A stretch of DNA of 45,612 nt from Staphylococcus americanisciuri. Lineage in GTDB: Bacteria; Bacillota; Bacilli; Staphylococcales; Staphylococcaceae. The position numbers were made by a program, and so were the translations under genes. The notes beneath the pieces were generated by a model. It made no database searches. It was not told the origin of the DNA and saw only the letters and a list, made by a program, of their open reading frames with translations. Numbering within the stretch: position 1 is the stretch's first letter; each line of letters starts with the position of its first letter. Location: positions 1-45,612 of the forward strand of contig NZ_JANUXY010000011.1 in assembly GCF_024814435.1 (NCBI RefSeq). The letters run 5' to 3'. Of the stretch, positions 37,309 through 45,612 are shown piece after piece.

Positions 37309-38043
37309 ATGACTGTACAAGTTGAGAATTTGACAGGTGGTTATGGTAGGAAACCTGTTATTAAAAATGTTACTTTTGCACTCGAACCGGGTGAGATTGT
37401 CGGATTAATTGGGTTGAATGGTGCAGGAAAAAGTACAACAATTAAACATATTTTAGGTTTGTTAACACCTACAGCAGGTAAGATGTCAATTTCTGGTATC
37501 GATATCAATGAAGATGTACATGCATATAGAAAGCATTTATCATATATACCTGAATCGCCAGTTATATACGAAACACTTACACTAAAAGAACATATTTATA
37601 TGACTGCAATGGCGTATGGTATTGATCAGGAGACAGCGATGAAGCGTGCACAGCCTTTGTTAGAAACGTTTCGATTAGAGACTCAATTGGAAGTCTTTCC
37701 GAGTCACTTCTCTAAAGGGATGAAACAAAAAGTGATGATTATTTGTGCATTTATCGTAGACCCTGACTTATATATTATTGATGAACCGTTTTTGGGCTTA
37801 GATCCACTTGGTATACAATCAATGTTGGATCTTATGGATGCCAAGAAAAGAGAAGGACGTATTGTTTTGATGAGCACGCATATTTTAGCAACTGCTGAAC
37901 GTTATTGTGATCGTTTCATTATTCTGGATCAAGGAGAAATAGTTGGACTTGGAGATCTAGAAGCATTGAGAAAGCAGTTTGATATGCCGAATGCCATGTT
38001 GGATGATATATATATTCATGCAACACAAGGAGTCGGTCGATGA
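37309..38043 (+). CDS. ecsA: ABC transporter ATPase EcsA
   Basis: 244 residues. Walker A GLNGAGKST, signature region FSKGMKQKV, Walker B LYIIDEPFLGLDP and switch histidine in MSTH. EcsA with EcsB forms a transporter that in Bacillus is needed for function of the intramembrane protease RasP, secretion and competence; in staphylococci it affects virulence and wall properties. TGGAGGTG precedes the ATG. Overlaps ecsB by four bases. Confidence 0.95.
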   Translation: MTVQVENLTGGYGRKPVIKNVTFALEPGEIVGLIGLNGAGKSTTIKHILGLLTPTAGKMSISGIDINEDVHAYRKHLSYIPESPVIYETLTLKEHIYMTAMAYGIDQETAMKRAQPLLETFRLETQLEVFPSHFSKGMKQKVMIICAFIVDPDLYIIDEPFLGLDPLGIQSMLDLMDAKKREGRIVLMSTHILATAERYCDRFIILDQGEIVGLGDLEALRKQFDMPNAMLDDIYIHATQGVGR

Positions 38044-39254
38044 TGACGGCTAAACAACTTTTTATAAATAGGCATCGTGCTAAACGCAAAGAAAAGCAGT
38101 ACTACAACAAGTTTATTTTTAATGGTCATTTCACTGTATTTTTAGTGATATTGATTGGGGCTTTTATTCTTGGTTATGGTGAATGGTTGCGTAATATTCC
38201 ACAGGGGATTGATTATTTTTTAGCTGTTGGTGCTATTTTAGCAATCAGTTCTAACTTTCCACTAAAGACGTATTTAGAAGAAGCAGATAGTTTATTTTTA
38301 TTACCGTATGAATTACAGATGAAAACATATATTCGACAAAGCATTTGGGTAAGTTACTATACACGCATGCCACTACAAGTTATCTTGTTGGTTATTGCTT
38401 ATCCTTTAGTTCATGCGTTAGCACCAAATAAAACGACTGTTTTTATAACTGTGACGGTGTTTGCTGTTATTTTTCCATTGCTAGGGTTATTGATTAAATG
38501 GCATTGGTTTAAATTCGGTTTAGAAACATGGTCACTAAATGTTGTCTTGTTTGTGATTAACTTATCTGGCTATTATGTGATGCTATCTTCACAAAACATG
38601 CATAGTTTTGGAAGTATCTGCGTATTAGTGATACTTTACTTGTTTTTGAGAAAATTGTCCGAACAGCAGCGTTTACCATGGGCATTCTTGATAAAGCAAG
38701 CACGTCAACAGCAAGCCAATTATTACAAATACGTAAGCATGTTTACAGATGTTAAAGGTTTACAAGAAGGTGCAGTGCGTAGACGTTATTTAGACTTTTT
38801 ATTAACGACACCTAAATCGTTTAATGAAGGTACAATGTATCCTTATTTATTTAAGCGTAACTTTCTGCGTGGCAAAGATGCATTCAACCTTACAATGCGA
38901 TTGGTGCTGATTAGTGTATTATTGATGATATGGTTAAGCCAGCCATATATAAGTGCTGTCATTGGCAGTTTAGCAATGTATATATTAATTTTGCAAATGG
39001 CACAGTTTTACACACAAGAAGCTTATGGTTTGTGGCCTCAAGTATGGCCGGCATCTGAAGAATTAGTGATTCAAGGCTACAAGCAATTTCTTAATATAAT
39101 AGCGACAATCATTAGTGTTTTATTTAGCATTGTATATTTAACTTTTAACTTTTCACATGGCTTTTTAATCATATGTTTCTTTGCTGTAGCGTTTTTTACA
39201 ATTCGTCGTACTATAAAGAAATTGAAATATAAAGAAGCGCTTTTGCGTGATTAA
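38040..39254 (+). CDS. ecsB: ABC transporter permease EcsB
   Basis: 404 residues. Basic N terminus, then about eight to nine hydrophobic helices, two of them near the start (about 28-70), others around 105-200 and 285-395. A charged cytoplasmic stretch (about 200-285) carries RRRYLDFLL. No solute-binding protein is encoded nearby, as expected for Ecs. The ATGA overlap with ecsA couples translation. A hairpin at 39261-39300 closes the pair. Confidence 0.92.
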   Translation: MMTAKQLFINRHRAKRKEKQYYNKFIFNGHFTVFLVILIGAFILGYGEWLRNIPQGIDYFLAVGAILAISSNFPLKTYLEEADSLFLLPYELQMKTYIRQSIWVSYYTRMPLQVILLVIAYPLVHALAPNKTTVFITVTVFAVIFPLLGLLIKWHWFKFGLETWSLNVVLFVINLSGYYVMLSSQNMHSFGSICVLVILYLFLRKLSEQQRLPWAFLIKQARQQQANYYKYVSMFTDVKGLQEGAVRRRYLDFLLTTPKSFNEGTMYPYLFKRNFLRGKDAFNLTMRLVLISVLLMIWLSQPYISAVIGSLAMYILILQMAQFYTQEAYGLWPQVWPASEELVIQGYKQFLNIIATIISVLFSIVYLTFNFSHGFLIICFFAVAFFTIRRTIKKLKYKEALLRD

Positions 39255-39260
39255 GCAAAT

Positions 39261-39300
39261 AAAATCCTCTCTGAAAGTTAACGCTTAAAGAGAGGATTTT
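39261..39300. terminator. Bidirectional terminator, ecsB / traP
   Basis: Perfect 12-bp stem AAAATCCTCTCT with its complement and 16-base loop; T on both exits serves both convergent genes. Confidence 0.92.
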
Positions 39301-39312
39301 ATGATTTAGATA

Positions 39313-39834
39313 TTACACTTCTTCTGTGTCAATCGTTTCATCAATTGGATAAAAATATTTTTCTAGGTAAGATGAATGAACGGCTGAAGCGCCTGCTAAT
39401 GCCTTTGTGGCCTCTTGTGATAGGTTTTCACGAAAGGCGGAGGACTTTTTATAATTGTCATAGCTGTTTCGTGAGTCAAAACCAAGTAATACTTTATAGA
39501 CATTTTGGCGTGTTGATTTTAATAAACGATAACTGTGTAAGCCATCATTTTCATTTAATGTTGGAATAAAATTTTCTAATTGATTTTCTAGTTGATATTT
39601 ATGGTCTTCTGTCGTTGGAATTGTAATCAATACTTGGAAGTCAGTGTCTTGAATGGTACCTATGCGCGTCAATGCTCGGTATTGATTAGGTTGTTGAAAA
39701 ACAGTGTTTGAACGCGTTTCTTCAAAAATAATTGATTGATTATCACCTGAAAAGATATGTAAGTCTCTCTCTTGGTGAGCGTCTTGAATTTGTTTTAAAA
39801 ATCCCAAAGTCCCATAAGTAATATAAAAGTTCAT
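39313..39834 (-). CDS. traP: TRAP / HmoB-like antibiotic-biosynthesis-monooxygenase fold protein
   Basis: 173 residues. It matches S. aureus TRAP (167 residues): same opening (YxTYGTxGFL), IIFEET, the TIPTTEDHKYQLE block, GLHSYRLLKS and the ending HSSYLEKYFYPI. TRAP was proposed as an agr-related signal protein, but later work questions this; related Bacillus HmoB degrades heme. Being divergent from hemE fits a heme-linked role, which is inference. AAGGAGG precedes the ATG. Slight C-terminal extension (DETIDTEEV). Confidence 0.88.
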   Translation of the reverse strand: MNFYITYGTLGFLKQIQDAHQERDLHIFSGDNQSIIFEETRSNTVFQQPNQYRALTRIGTIQDTDFQVLITIPTTEDHKYQLENQLENFIPTLNENDGLHSYRLLKSTRQNVYKVLLGFDSRNSYDNYKKSSAFRENLSQEATKALAGASAVHSSYLEKYFYPIDETIDTEEV

Positions 39835-39839
39835 TTATT

Positions 39840-40138
39840 TTCCTCCTTAATAAAAGGATTGAATCCTCATTTTCTAATCATATCATATACCTTTTTTAAT
39901 GAAACTTAAATTATTTAGAGAAACCAATCTTTTTAAACCCTTATTTAGGCTGAAATTTTGACTGCATGATATACTGAATAATGTATCGTATTTTAAGGTA
40001 ACACAGCATGTATTAACACAATTAATGTTGACGCAACACCTAATTTTTTAATTTTTTGTGAAAATGGTGCTTTTCACAGAGTTCTTTAATGTGAGTGTGC
40101 TATATTTGGAAAGAATGATTGCAATGAAGGAGAATCAC
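39840..40138. other. traP / hemE divergent intergenic region
   Basis: AT rich, no gene. A -35-like TTGACT (39958-39963) is present, but no well-spaced -10 box is clear. No riboswitch or strong hairpin seen. Confidence 0.5.
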
Positions 40139-41179
40139 ATGAATAATACGTTTAATGACACAATTTTGAGAGCGATTAAAGGGGAAAAATGTACACATAC
40201 ACCTGTGTGGTTTATGCGCCAAGCAGGTCGTTCTCAACCAGAATATCGAAAGCTGAAAGAAAAATATTCTTTATTTGAAATAACACATCAACCTGAACTG
40301 TGTGCATATGTCACAAAGTTACCAGTTGATCAATACCAAACAGATGCTGCTGTGCTGTACAAGGATATCATGACACCGTTAAAAGGAATTGGTGTAGATG
40401 TTGAGATTAAGTCAGGCATTGGTCCTGTTATTTCTAATCCAATTCGTCAATATTCTGATGTAACCGCTTTAGGTCAAATTGATCCTCAGCGAGATGTTCC
40501 ATATGTGCTGGATACAATTAAATTGTTAACACAAGAACAGCTAAATGTTCCATTAATCGGATTTACGGGTGCGCCATTTACTTTAGCAAGTTATATGATA
40601 GAAGGTGGGCCTTCTAAGAATTACAACTTGACGAAGGCCATGATGTATAGAGATGAAGCGACATGGTTCAAATTGATGGACACGCTTGTAGACATGTCTA
40701 TTACATATGTAAAAGGGCAAGTAGAAGCAGGTGCACAATTAATTCAAATATTTGATTCTTGGGTGGGGGCATTGAATGCAGCTGATTATTACTATTATAT
40801 TCGTCCCTGCATGATTAAATTAGCGTCGGGTATCAAGGCATTAGGTGTCCCTGTCATTCTATTTGGCGTGGGTGCGAGTCATCTCATAGACGCTTGGAAT
40901 GAACTGCCGATAGATGTGTTAGGACTGGATTGGCGTACATCTATTCAAGAAGCGGAGAAACAAGGTGTCACTAAGACCGTACAGGGCAATTTAGATCCAA
41001 GTATTTTATTGGCACCATGGGATGTTATCGAAGCGCGCTTAAAGCCTATATTAGATCAAGGAATGGCACATGCAGGGGGGCATATTTTTAATTTAGGGCA
41101 TGGTGTTTTTCCTGAAGTGGATCCTGCTACTTTGCGTAAAGTTGCGGCATTTGTTCACGACTATACGACTAAACATTAA
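40139..41179 (+). CDS. hemE: Uroporphyrinogen III decarboxylase
   Basis: 346 residues from ATG 40139 (AAGGAGA five bases before); an earlier in-frame start at 40058 has no site. It removes four carboxyl groups to make coproporphyrinogen III. The signature [18 protein letters not shown] near the N terminus and the [17 protein letters not shown] block are intact. First gene of hemE-hemH-hemY, the common Gram-positive order. Confidence 0.97.
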   Translation: MNNTFNDTILRAIKGEKCTHTPVWFMRQAGRSQPEYRKLKEKYSLFEITHQPELCAYVTKLPVDQYQTDAAVLYKDIMTPLKGIGVDVEIKSGIGPVISNPIRQYSDVTALGQIDPQRDVPYVLDTIKLLTQEQLNVPLIGFTGAPFTLASYMIEGGPSKNYNLTKAMMYRDEATWFKLMDTLVDMSITYVKGQVEAGAQLIQIFDSWVGALNAADYYYYIRPCMIKLASGIKALGVPVILFGVGASHLIDAWNELPIDVLGLDWRTSIQEAEKQGVTKTVQGNLDPSILLAPWDVIEARLKPILDQGMAHAGGHIFNLGHGVFPEVDPATLRKVAAFVHDYTTKH

Positions 41180-41218
41180 TGAAATATTGATTATGTGTAT
41201 ATAAAGGACGGGTAAAAA

Positions 41219-42148
41219 ATGACAACAAAAATGGGTTTGTTAGTAATGGCATACGGAACACCTTATAAAAAAAGTGATATTGAGCCATACTATACAGATA
41301 TCAGACATGGACGCAAGCCGAGTCAAGAAGAATTGGATGATTTAACACAACGCTATGAGGCGATTGGGGGATTATCTCCTCTAGCAGGAACAACGGAACG
41401 CCAAGGAGAAGCGCTTGTTTTAGCACTAAACGACAGTGGTCTGTATGATGATATAGAGTTCAAACTTTATATTGGTTTAAAACATATTCATCCATTTATT
41501 GAGGATACAGTAGAACGAATGCATCAAGATGGTATTACAGAGGCGGTGACAGTTGTTTTAGCACCCCATTATTCAAGGTTTTCTGTTGCTTCTTACAATA
41601 AACGTGCAAAAGAAACAGCAGATCTCTATGGCATCACTTTACATCATGTGAATAGTTATTTTGAACAGCCTAAATTTATTGAATACTGGGCAATGCGAAT
41701 TAATGAAGTGTTAGAAAATATTCCTTATGAAGAATATGAAAAAACAACATTAGTAGTCTCGGCACATAGCTTACCTGAAAAAATGATTGTTGAAAGTAAG
41801 GATCCTTATCCTGAACAAATTTCAAAAACAGCTCAATTGATTGCGCAATACATTCCATCAATCAATGTGGTGATAGGATGGCAATCAGCGGGGAATACAG
41901 GAACGCCATGGTTAGCGCCGGATGTTCAAGACTTAACACGCGATGTATACAGTGAATTAGAGAGTAAGCATTTTATCTACACACCAGTTGGATTTGTGGC
42001 AGAGCATTTAGAAGTGTTATATGACAATGACTACGAATGCAAGGTAGTTTGTGATGAAGTGGGGGCAGTCTATCATCGACCACCTATGCCAGATACGCAT
42101 CCACTATTTATTGGTGCAATTGTTGACGAAATTTCTAATATTTTTTAA
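41219..42148 (+). CDS. hemH: Coproporphyrin ferrochelatase (HemH/CpfC)
   Basis: 309 residues, standard for Firmicute enzymes. It inserts iron into coproporphyrin III in the coproporphyrin-dependent route used by Staphylococcus. Conserved parts: LLVMAYGTPYK start, GLKHIHPFIEDTV, the iron-side histidine in APHYSRFSVASYNKR, and PVGFVAEHLEVLYDND with the partner glutamate. AAGGACGG precedes the ATG. hemY starts 15 bases after it. Confidence 0.96.
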   Translation: MTTKMGLLVMAYGTPYKKSDIEPYYTDIRHGRKPSQEELDDLTQRYEAIGGLSPLAGTTERQGEALVLALNDSGLYDDIEFKLYIGLKHIHPFIEDTVERMHQDGITEAVTVVLAPHYSRFSVASYNKRAKETADLYGITLHHVNSYFEQPKFIEYWAMRINEVLENIPYEEYEKTTLVVSAHSLPEKMIVESKDPYPEQISKTAQLIAQYIPSINVVIGWQSAGNTGTPWLAPDVQDLTRDVYSELESKHFIYTPVGFVAEHLEVLYDNDYECKVVCDEVGAVYHRPPMPDTHPLFIGAIVDEISNIF

Positions 42149-42163
42149 GAAAGCGTGAGAAAA

Positions 42164-43567
42164 ATGACGAAGATAGCGATTGTAGGCGCGGGCATTACTG
42201 GTTTATCGAGTGCATATTTTATAAAAAAACAATATCCGAATGTTGATGTTACAATCTATGAAGCATCAAATGTACCCGGAGGCAAGATTAAAACCGCTTA
42301 TCGAGATGGATATGTTATTGAATTAGGTCCTGAATCGTATTTAGGGCGCAAAACGATTATGACTGATGTTGCAAAGGATATAGGAATAGCCGATGAAGAT
42401 ATTGTGACAAATCAGACAGGGCAATCGTATATTTATGCGAACGATCATCTTTATCCGATACCAGGAGGAGCAATTTTAGGTGTTCCTACCGATATCAAAC
42501 CGTTTATGACGACACAATTGATTTCAATGAAGGGTAAATTACGTGCATTAAAAGATTTAACAATGAAGCCGATAGAAATGCCTGAAAGTGATATTTCGGT
42601 GGGGCATTTTTTTAGAAAAAGATTAGGTGATGAGCTGTTAGAAAATTTGATTGAGCCTTTATTAAGTGGGATATACGGTACAGATATTGATGAGCTAAGT
42701 TTGATGAGTACATTCCCGCATTTCAAGGCGTTAGAAGAAAAGCATGGCAGTATTATAAAAGGGATGCAACAAGTTAGAAAAGCGCGCCTAGAAAAAGAAG
42801 ATTACAAACAAGAAAGCGCTCAAGGTCAGTTCAAGCAATTTCGACGAGGCTTATATGATTTCATTATTCATCTAGAGCAATGGCTTATTCAGCATGAAGT
42901 ATCGATTCAATATAATACAAAAGTAAAAGATTTAAAGTCAACACAAAAAGGTTATTATGTCGTGTTGGAAGATGAATCAGAAGCTTTTTATGATGGTGTC
43001 ATTGTTGCAACGCCTCATCAGGTATTTCGTGAGTGGTTTTGCACAGACCCAATGTTTGACTATTTTAGTCAGCTAGAGGCATCGTCCGTTGCAACTATTG
43101 TGTTTGCGTTCGATGAGAAAAACATTGAGAATGTGTATGATGGGACAGGTTTTGTTATTGCTAGAACGAGCGACACTGATATTACAGCGTGTACATGGAC
43201 GTCAAAGAAATGGCCACATACTACACCAGAAGGTAAAGTGTTGATACGTGCGTACGTTGGTAAACAAGGTGATAATATTGTAAATGAACAGACGGACGAT
43301 AATCTTGTGAAAATTGCGCGACGGGATTTAGCACAAATGATGACATTCAAAGGTGAACCAGATTTTACAATTGTGAATAAAATGCCATACGCAAGTCCGC
43401 AATATCATGTGGGTCATATCGATAAAATCAAGCGCATCCAACAACATATTTTAGATAACTACCAGCATCTACAAATCACAGGTGCTCCATTTGAAGCAGT
43501 TGGCTTACCGGATTGTATAAGTCAAGCACACAAAGCTGTAGAGAATCTTTTGGCACGTATTTTGTAG
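42164..43567 (+). CDS. hemY: Coproporphyrinogen III oxidase, FAD-dependent (HemY/CgoX)
   Basis: 467 residues. FAD-binding start IAIVGAGITGLSSAYF, GGKIKTAYRDGYVIELGPESYLGRK, and the C-terminal TGAPFEAVGLPDCISQA. Oxidises coproporphyrinogen III to coproporphyrin III for HemH. ATG 42164 is chosen because the S. aureus protein starts at the same MTK; a GTG nine bases earlier is in frame, and both have weak ribosome sites. Final gene of the operon before hairpin 43581-43626. Confidence 0.96.
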   Translation: MTKIAIVGAGITGLSSAYFIKKQYPNVDVTIYEASNVPGGKIKTAYRDGYVIELGPESYLGRKTIMTDVAKDIGIADEDIVTNQTGQSYIYANDHLYPIPGGAILGVPTDIKPFMTTQLISMKGKLRALKDLTMKPIEMPESDISVGHFFRKRLGDELLENLIEPLLSGIYGTDIDELSLMSTFPHFKALEEKHGSIIKGMQQVRKARLEKEDYKQESAQGQFKQFRRGLYDFIIHLEQWLIQHEVSIQYNTKVKDLKSTQKGYYVVLEDESEAFYDGVIVATPHQVFREWFCTDPMFDYFSQLEASSVATIVFAFDEKNIENVYDGTGFVIARTSDTDITACTWTSKKWPHTTPEGKVLIRAYVGKQGDNIVNEQTDDNLVKIARRDLAQMMTFKGEPDFTIVNKMPYASPQYHVGHIDKIKRIQQHILDNYQHLQITGAPFEAVGLPDCISQAHKAVENLLARIL

Positions 43568-43580
43568 TATACACATACAA

Positions 43581-43626
43581 AGAGTAACATTATTCAGCAA
43601 TTTCATGAATAGGTGTTGCTCTTTTT
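43581..43626 (+). terminator. Terminator of the hem operon
   Basis: AGAGTAACA pairs with TGTTGCTCT (one G-T), then TTTT. Confidence 0.8.
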
Positions 43627-43715
43627 AAATAGACGAATACTTTTGTTTAAATATTAAGAAAATTCGACAAAATAAGTACATTTAATCTATCAATATAGGG
43701 TGGTACTTTAAAGTG

Positions 43716-43724
43716 TGATATGAT
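43716..43724 (+). promoter_or_regulatory. Extended -10 promoter of the hydrolase gene
   Basis: TGA-TATGAT forms an extended -10 element, 33 bases before the ATG at 43757; no good -35 box is seen. Confidence 0.45.
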
Positions 43725-43756
43725 ATGAACTATAGAGTTTATTGGGAGGCAGTATT

Positions 43757-44329
43757 ATGACAAATGTATATATTGTTCATGGTTATCAAGCCAAAAGTAG
43801 TGATCATTGGTTTCCATGGTTAAAAAAGACTTTAGAAATTGAAGGACATGATGTCACAGTGTTAGATTTACCTCATACAGAGCATCCGAATGGGGATGAA
43901 TGGATTCAATATATGCAAGATAATATTAAAAACGTTAACAAAGATACAATTTTCATTGCACATAGTCTAGGTGTTATAACAACTTTGAAATTTATACAAG
44001 ACTTAGATGTACCAAAAGTTGGAAGTCTTGCAATGGTGTCAGGGTTTAAAGGTGATTTGCAAGAAGATGATCGCTTACCTACACAAGAAGTATTGGACTC
44101 TTTTTTTAAGTGGGAACTAGATTTTAACAAAATAAATAATAAAGTGATCCATATGTTTGGTATTGCTGCAAAAGATGACTATGTTGTGCCAATAGATGCC
44201 ACGAGAAAGCTATGTGAAGTATTAGGCTGTAAACTATACGAAGAAGAAACAGGAGGTCACTTCTGTAGTGTAGATGGCTATGATACATTTTTAACGTTGA
44301 AACAAAAAGTTTTAAGAAATTTTGACTAA
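43757..44329 (+). CDS. RBBP9/YdeN-family serine alpha/beta hydrolase
   Basis: 190 residues. Opens with VYIVHGYQAKSSDHWFPWL. The nucleophile elbow is AHSLG with Ser70, the acid Asp140/Asp141 (AAKDDYVVP) and His168 (GGHF). Enzymes of this family are small esterases whose substrates are unknown. ATG 43757 is chosen because GGGAGGC lies seven bases upstream. It is a single-gene unit, ended by the hairpin 44436-44483. Confidence 0.9.
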   Translation: MTNVYIVHGYQAKSSDHWFPWLKKTLEIEGHDVTVLDLPHTEHPNGDEWIQYMQDNIKNVNKDTIFIAHSLGVITTLKFIQDLDVPKVGSLAMVSGFKGDLQEDDRLPTQEVLDSFFKWELDFNKINNKVIHMFGIAAKDDYVVPIDATRKLCEVLGCKLYEEETGGHFCSVDGYDTFLTLKQKVLRNFD

Positions 44330-44723
44330 GCAGTACTTATCACTTGATTTTTTAGGTACGCCTAAATATAATGATGATAGGTGGTTATCCATCAAGATTA
44401 AAAATGATATTCTCCTAATCATGTTTAAGATTCCGAAACACTCAAGGTTTATTTATCCTCCATCAAATGCCTTGAGTGTTTTTACATTTCTGTGAGGGAT
44501 AGGCAATAATGAAGGACTATTTATAGACAATAATTTTTCATCTACCATAAAGGTGTTTTATTATATTATTTTTAATAGAAATAGAGTTGACCAATGACCT
44601 TAGCCAATATATAATAACAAAGTCCTCAATTTTAGTAGCGTTTGGACAAATTGTTAAGTGACGAAAAGATGACTACTGTTTTTTACGAATTTAAAGTAAT
44701 CAATTAAAAAATGTAAAAAACAA
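44330..44723. other. Intergenic region before the second tRNA operon
   Basis: Contains the terminator at 44436-44483 and otherwise AT-rich DNA. An open frame across 44322-44490 has no proper start site and runs into the hairpin, so it is not taken as a gene. Confidence 0.55.
44436..44483 (+). terminator. Terminator after the hydrolase gene
   Basis: AACACTCAAGG pairs with CCTTGAGTGTT (11 bp), about 22-base loop, then TTT. Confidence 0.85.
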
Positions 44724-44753
44724 TTGACAATATCTTGTTAGAGATGATATGAT
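44724..44753 (+). promoter_or_regulatory. Promoter of the second tRNA operon
   Basis: Consensus TTGACA (44724-44729), 18-base spacer, TATGAT (44748-44753), 30 bases before tRNA-fMet. Confidence 0.85.
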
Positions 44754-44783
44754 AAATAGGTAGTTGTTTTTAAATAATATTGT

Positions 44784-44857
<74 letters not shown>

Positions 44858-44868
44858 TATTTTTAAGT

Positions 44869-44945
44869 GGTCCCGTAGTGGAGCGGTTTAACACGCCTGC
44901 CTGTCACGCAGGAGATCGCGGGTTCGATTCCCGTCGGGACCGCCA
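44869..44945 (+). tRNA. tRNA-Asp(GTC), copy 2
   Basis: Identical to 810-886, including CCA. Confidence 0.97.
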
Positions 44946-44952
44946 TTTTTAT

Positions 44953-45025
44953 GGTTCAGTAGCTCAGTCGGTAGAGCAAAGGACTGAAAATCCTTGTGTC
45001 GGCGGTTCGATTCCGTCCTGAACCA
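44953..45025 (+). tRNA. tRNA-Phe(GAA), copy 2, no encoded CCA
   Basis: Identical to the body of copy 1, but the CCA of copy 1 is replaced by CTT, so the homology ends at discriminator A45025. Confidence 0.97.
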
Positions 45026-45038
45026 CTTCTAAAATTAC

Positions 45039-45112
45039 GGCGGTTGTGGCGAAGTGGTTAACGCATCGGATTGTGGTTCCGACATTCGTGGGTTCGATTC
45101 CCATCAGCCGCC
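45039..45112 (+). tRNA. tRNA-His(GTG), copy 2
   Basis: G(-1) encoded at 45039. Differs from copy 1 by T at position 5, giving a U-G pair in the acceptor stem. Anticodon GTG. Confidence 0.96.
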
Positions 45113-45126
45113 CATATCGTTGTAAT

Positions 45127-45197
45127 GCGGGTGTAGTTTAATGGCAAAACCTCAGCCTTCCAAGCTGATGTTGTGGGTTCGATTCCCATCACCCGCT
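45127..45197 (+). tRNA. tRNA-Gly(TCC), proteinogenic
   Basis: Anticodon stem TCAGC/GCTGA with loop CTTCCAA (TCC). The D loop keeps GG (AATGGCA) and the T loop is canonical TTCGATT, in contrast to the two Gly genes at 1486-1641. No CCA. Confidence 0.96.
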
Positions 45198-45210
45198 TAA
45201 TTTTTGTTTT

Positions 45211-45285
45211 TCCACAGTAGCTCAGTGGTAGAGCTATCGGCTGTTAACCGATCGGTCGTAGGTTCGAGTCCTACCTGTGGAGCCA
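45211..45285 (+). tRNA. tRNA-Asn(GTT)
   Basis: Acceptor TCCACAG/CTGTGGA, anticodon loop CTGTTAA (GTT), CCA encoded. Only one base separates it from tRNA-Glu. Confidence 0.97.
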
Positions 45286-45286
45286 T

Positions 45287-45358
45287 GGCCCCTTGGTCAA
45301 GCGGTTAAGACACCGCCCTTTCACGGCGGTAACACGGGTTCGAGTCCCGTAGGGGTCA
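45287..45358 (+). tRNA. tRNA-Glu(TTC)
   Basis: Acceptor GGCCCCT/AGGGGTC (one G-U), anticodon loop CTTTCAC (TTC). No CCA. Confidence 0.97.
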
Positions 45359-45361
45359 TAT

Positions 45362-45396
45362 AATCAGAAGTGAAATATCGCTTCTGATTTTTTATT
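45362..45396 (+). terminator. Hairpin between tRNA-Glu and tRNA-Ser
   Basis: AATCAGAAG (45362-45370) pairs with CTTCTGATT (45381-45389), followed by T runs. It probably ends the main operon, making tRNA-Ser a read-through or a separate unit. Confidence 0.75.
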
Positions 45397-45408
45397 ATTT
45401 TTTATAGT

Positions 45409-45497
45409 GGAAGATTGTCCGAGTTGGTCGAAGGAGCACGCCTGGAAAGTGTGTAGGCGCCATAAGCGTCTCGAGGGTTCGAATCCCTCATCTTCCG
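45409..45497 (+). tRNA. tRNA-Ser(GGA)
   Basis: Class II, long variable arm. Acceptor GGAAGAT/ATCTTCC, anticodon loop CTGGAAA (GGA), discriminator G45497. No CCA. Confidence 0.96.
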
Positions 45498-45521
45498 GTA
45501 TTTAGGTGTTTTTCGTTGTTC

Positions 45522-45566
45522 TGCCGTTGTATCTCGTGAACGTAAACGTTGATATGACGGCATTTT
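45522..45566 (+). terminator. Large hairpin after tRNA-Ser
   Basis: TGCCGTTGTATC pairs with GATATGACGGCA (12 bp, two G-U), enclosing a smaller AACGT/ACGTT hairpin, followed by TTTTGTTG and more G/T-rich sequence to the window end. Likely the end of the tRNA-Ser transcript. Confidence 0.6.
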
Positions 45567-45612
45567 GTTGTCTTTTGTTGTTTTTCGCTGGAACTCGTAT
45601 TTTGAGCGGAAC

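Noticed and set aside
44322..44493. Open frame of about 57 codons after the hydrolase gene
   Set aside because: Starts inside the end of the previous gene without a site and runs through a clear terminator hairpin.
45498..45612. Beginning of an rRNA operon at the right edge
   Set aside because: No 5S, 16S or 23S sequence is recognisable in the last 115 bases; only a hairpin and G/T-rich DNA.

Overview
The window is a piece of a low-GC Firmicute chromosome that reads as Staphylococcus, probably not S. aureus itself. The evidence is the tRNA order, the two TAGless tRNA-Gly genes of the type staphylococci use for pentaglycine cross-bridges, AirSR with a four-cysteine sensor, a TRAP/HmoB-like gene beside hemEHY, and the prsA-yhaH-hit-ecsAB block. 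No phage, insertion sequence or CRISPR array is visible.

Layout. 1-1641: a dense tRNA operon (Gly fragment, Leu, Arg, Pro, Ala, Met, Ile2, Ser, fMet, Asp, Phe, Thr, Tyr, Trp, His, Gln, Cys, two non-canonical Gly) closed by a hairpin. 1642-2290: a decayed gene remnant. 2334-2417: a lone tRNA-Leu(CAA) on the minus strand. 2605-9716: an orphan EIIC-like membrane protein, a glutamine-type ABC transporter (binding protein fused to permease, plus ATPase), queG-trmL-nagA, a NagB-like protein without the catalytic motif, and a 52-residue acidic protein. 9792-16507: a VOC protein, a small membrane protein, fumC, ppx and ppk. 16560-19263: an RluA-type pseudouridine synthase divergent from airSR. 19335-25755: a dicarboxylate/amino-acid symporter, a CDF metal transporter and an AT-rich two-gene locus for a cell-surface glycopolymer (GT2 followed by a GT2-TagF fusion). 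26285-33777: an XRE regulator, yheB, a YlbF-family gene and the yhaO-yhaN-yhaM nuclease operon. 33930-39834: prsA, a DUF3267-like membrane protein, hpr (frameshifted), yhaH, hit, ecsAB and traP. 40139-44329: hemE-hemH-hemY and a small alpha/beta hydrolase. 44784-45497: a second tRNA operon (fMet, Asp, Phe, His, Gly, Asn, Glu, Ser).

How the parts connect. The three hem genes carry out late steps of the coproporphyrin-dependent heme route. AirSR senses oxygen and redox state. PrsA, EcsAB and Hpr belong to the secretion and exoprotein control module known from Bacillus. ppx and ppk are opposing polyphosphate enzymes. QueG, TrmL and the pseudouridine synthase modify RNA, and YhaM is an RNase.

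Most notable points: (1) hpr is split by a one-base loss in an A run, and a perfect 11-bp-arm palindrome overlaps its promoter; (2) the GT2 / GT2-TagF locus may make an unusual glycosyl-glycerolphosphate polymer; (3) two tandem tRNA-Gly genes lack TAG/TFC-loop identity; (4) the two tRNA clusters share an identical Asp-Phe segment in direct orientation about 44 kb apart; (5) a NagB-like protein next to nagA has lost the catalytic motif.
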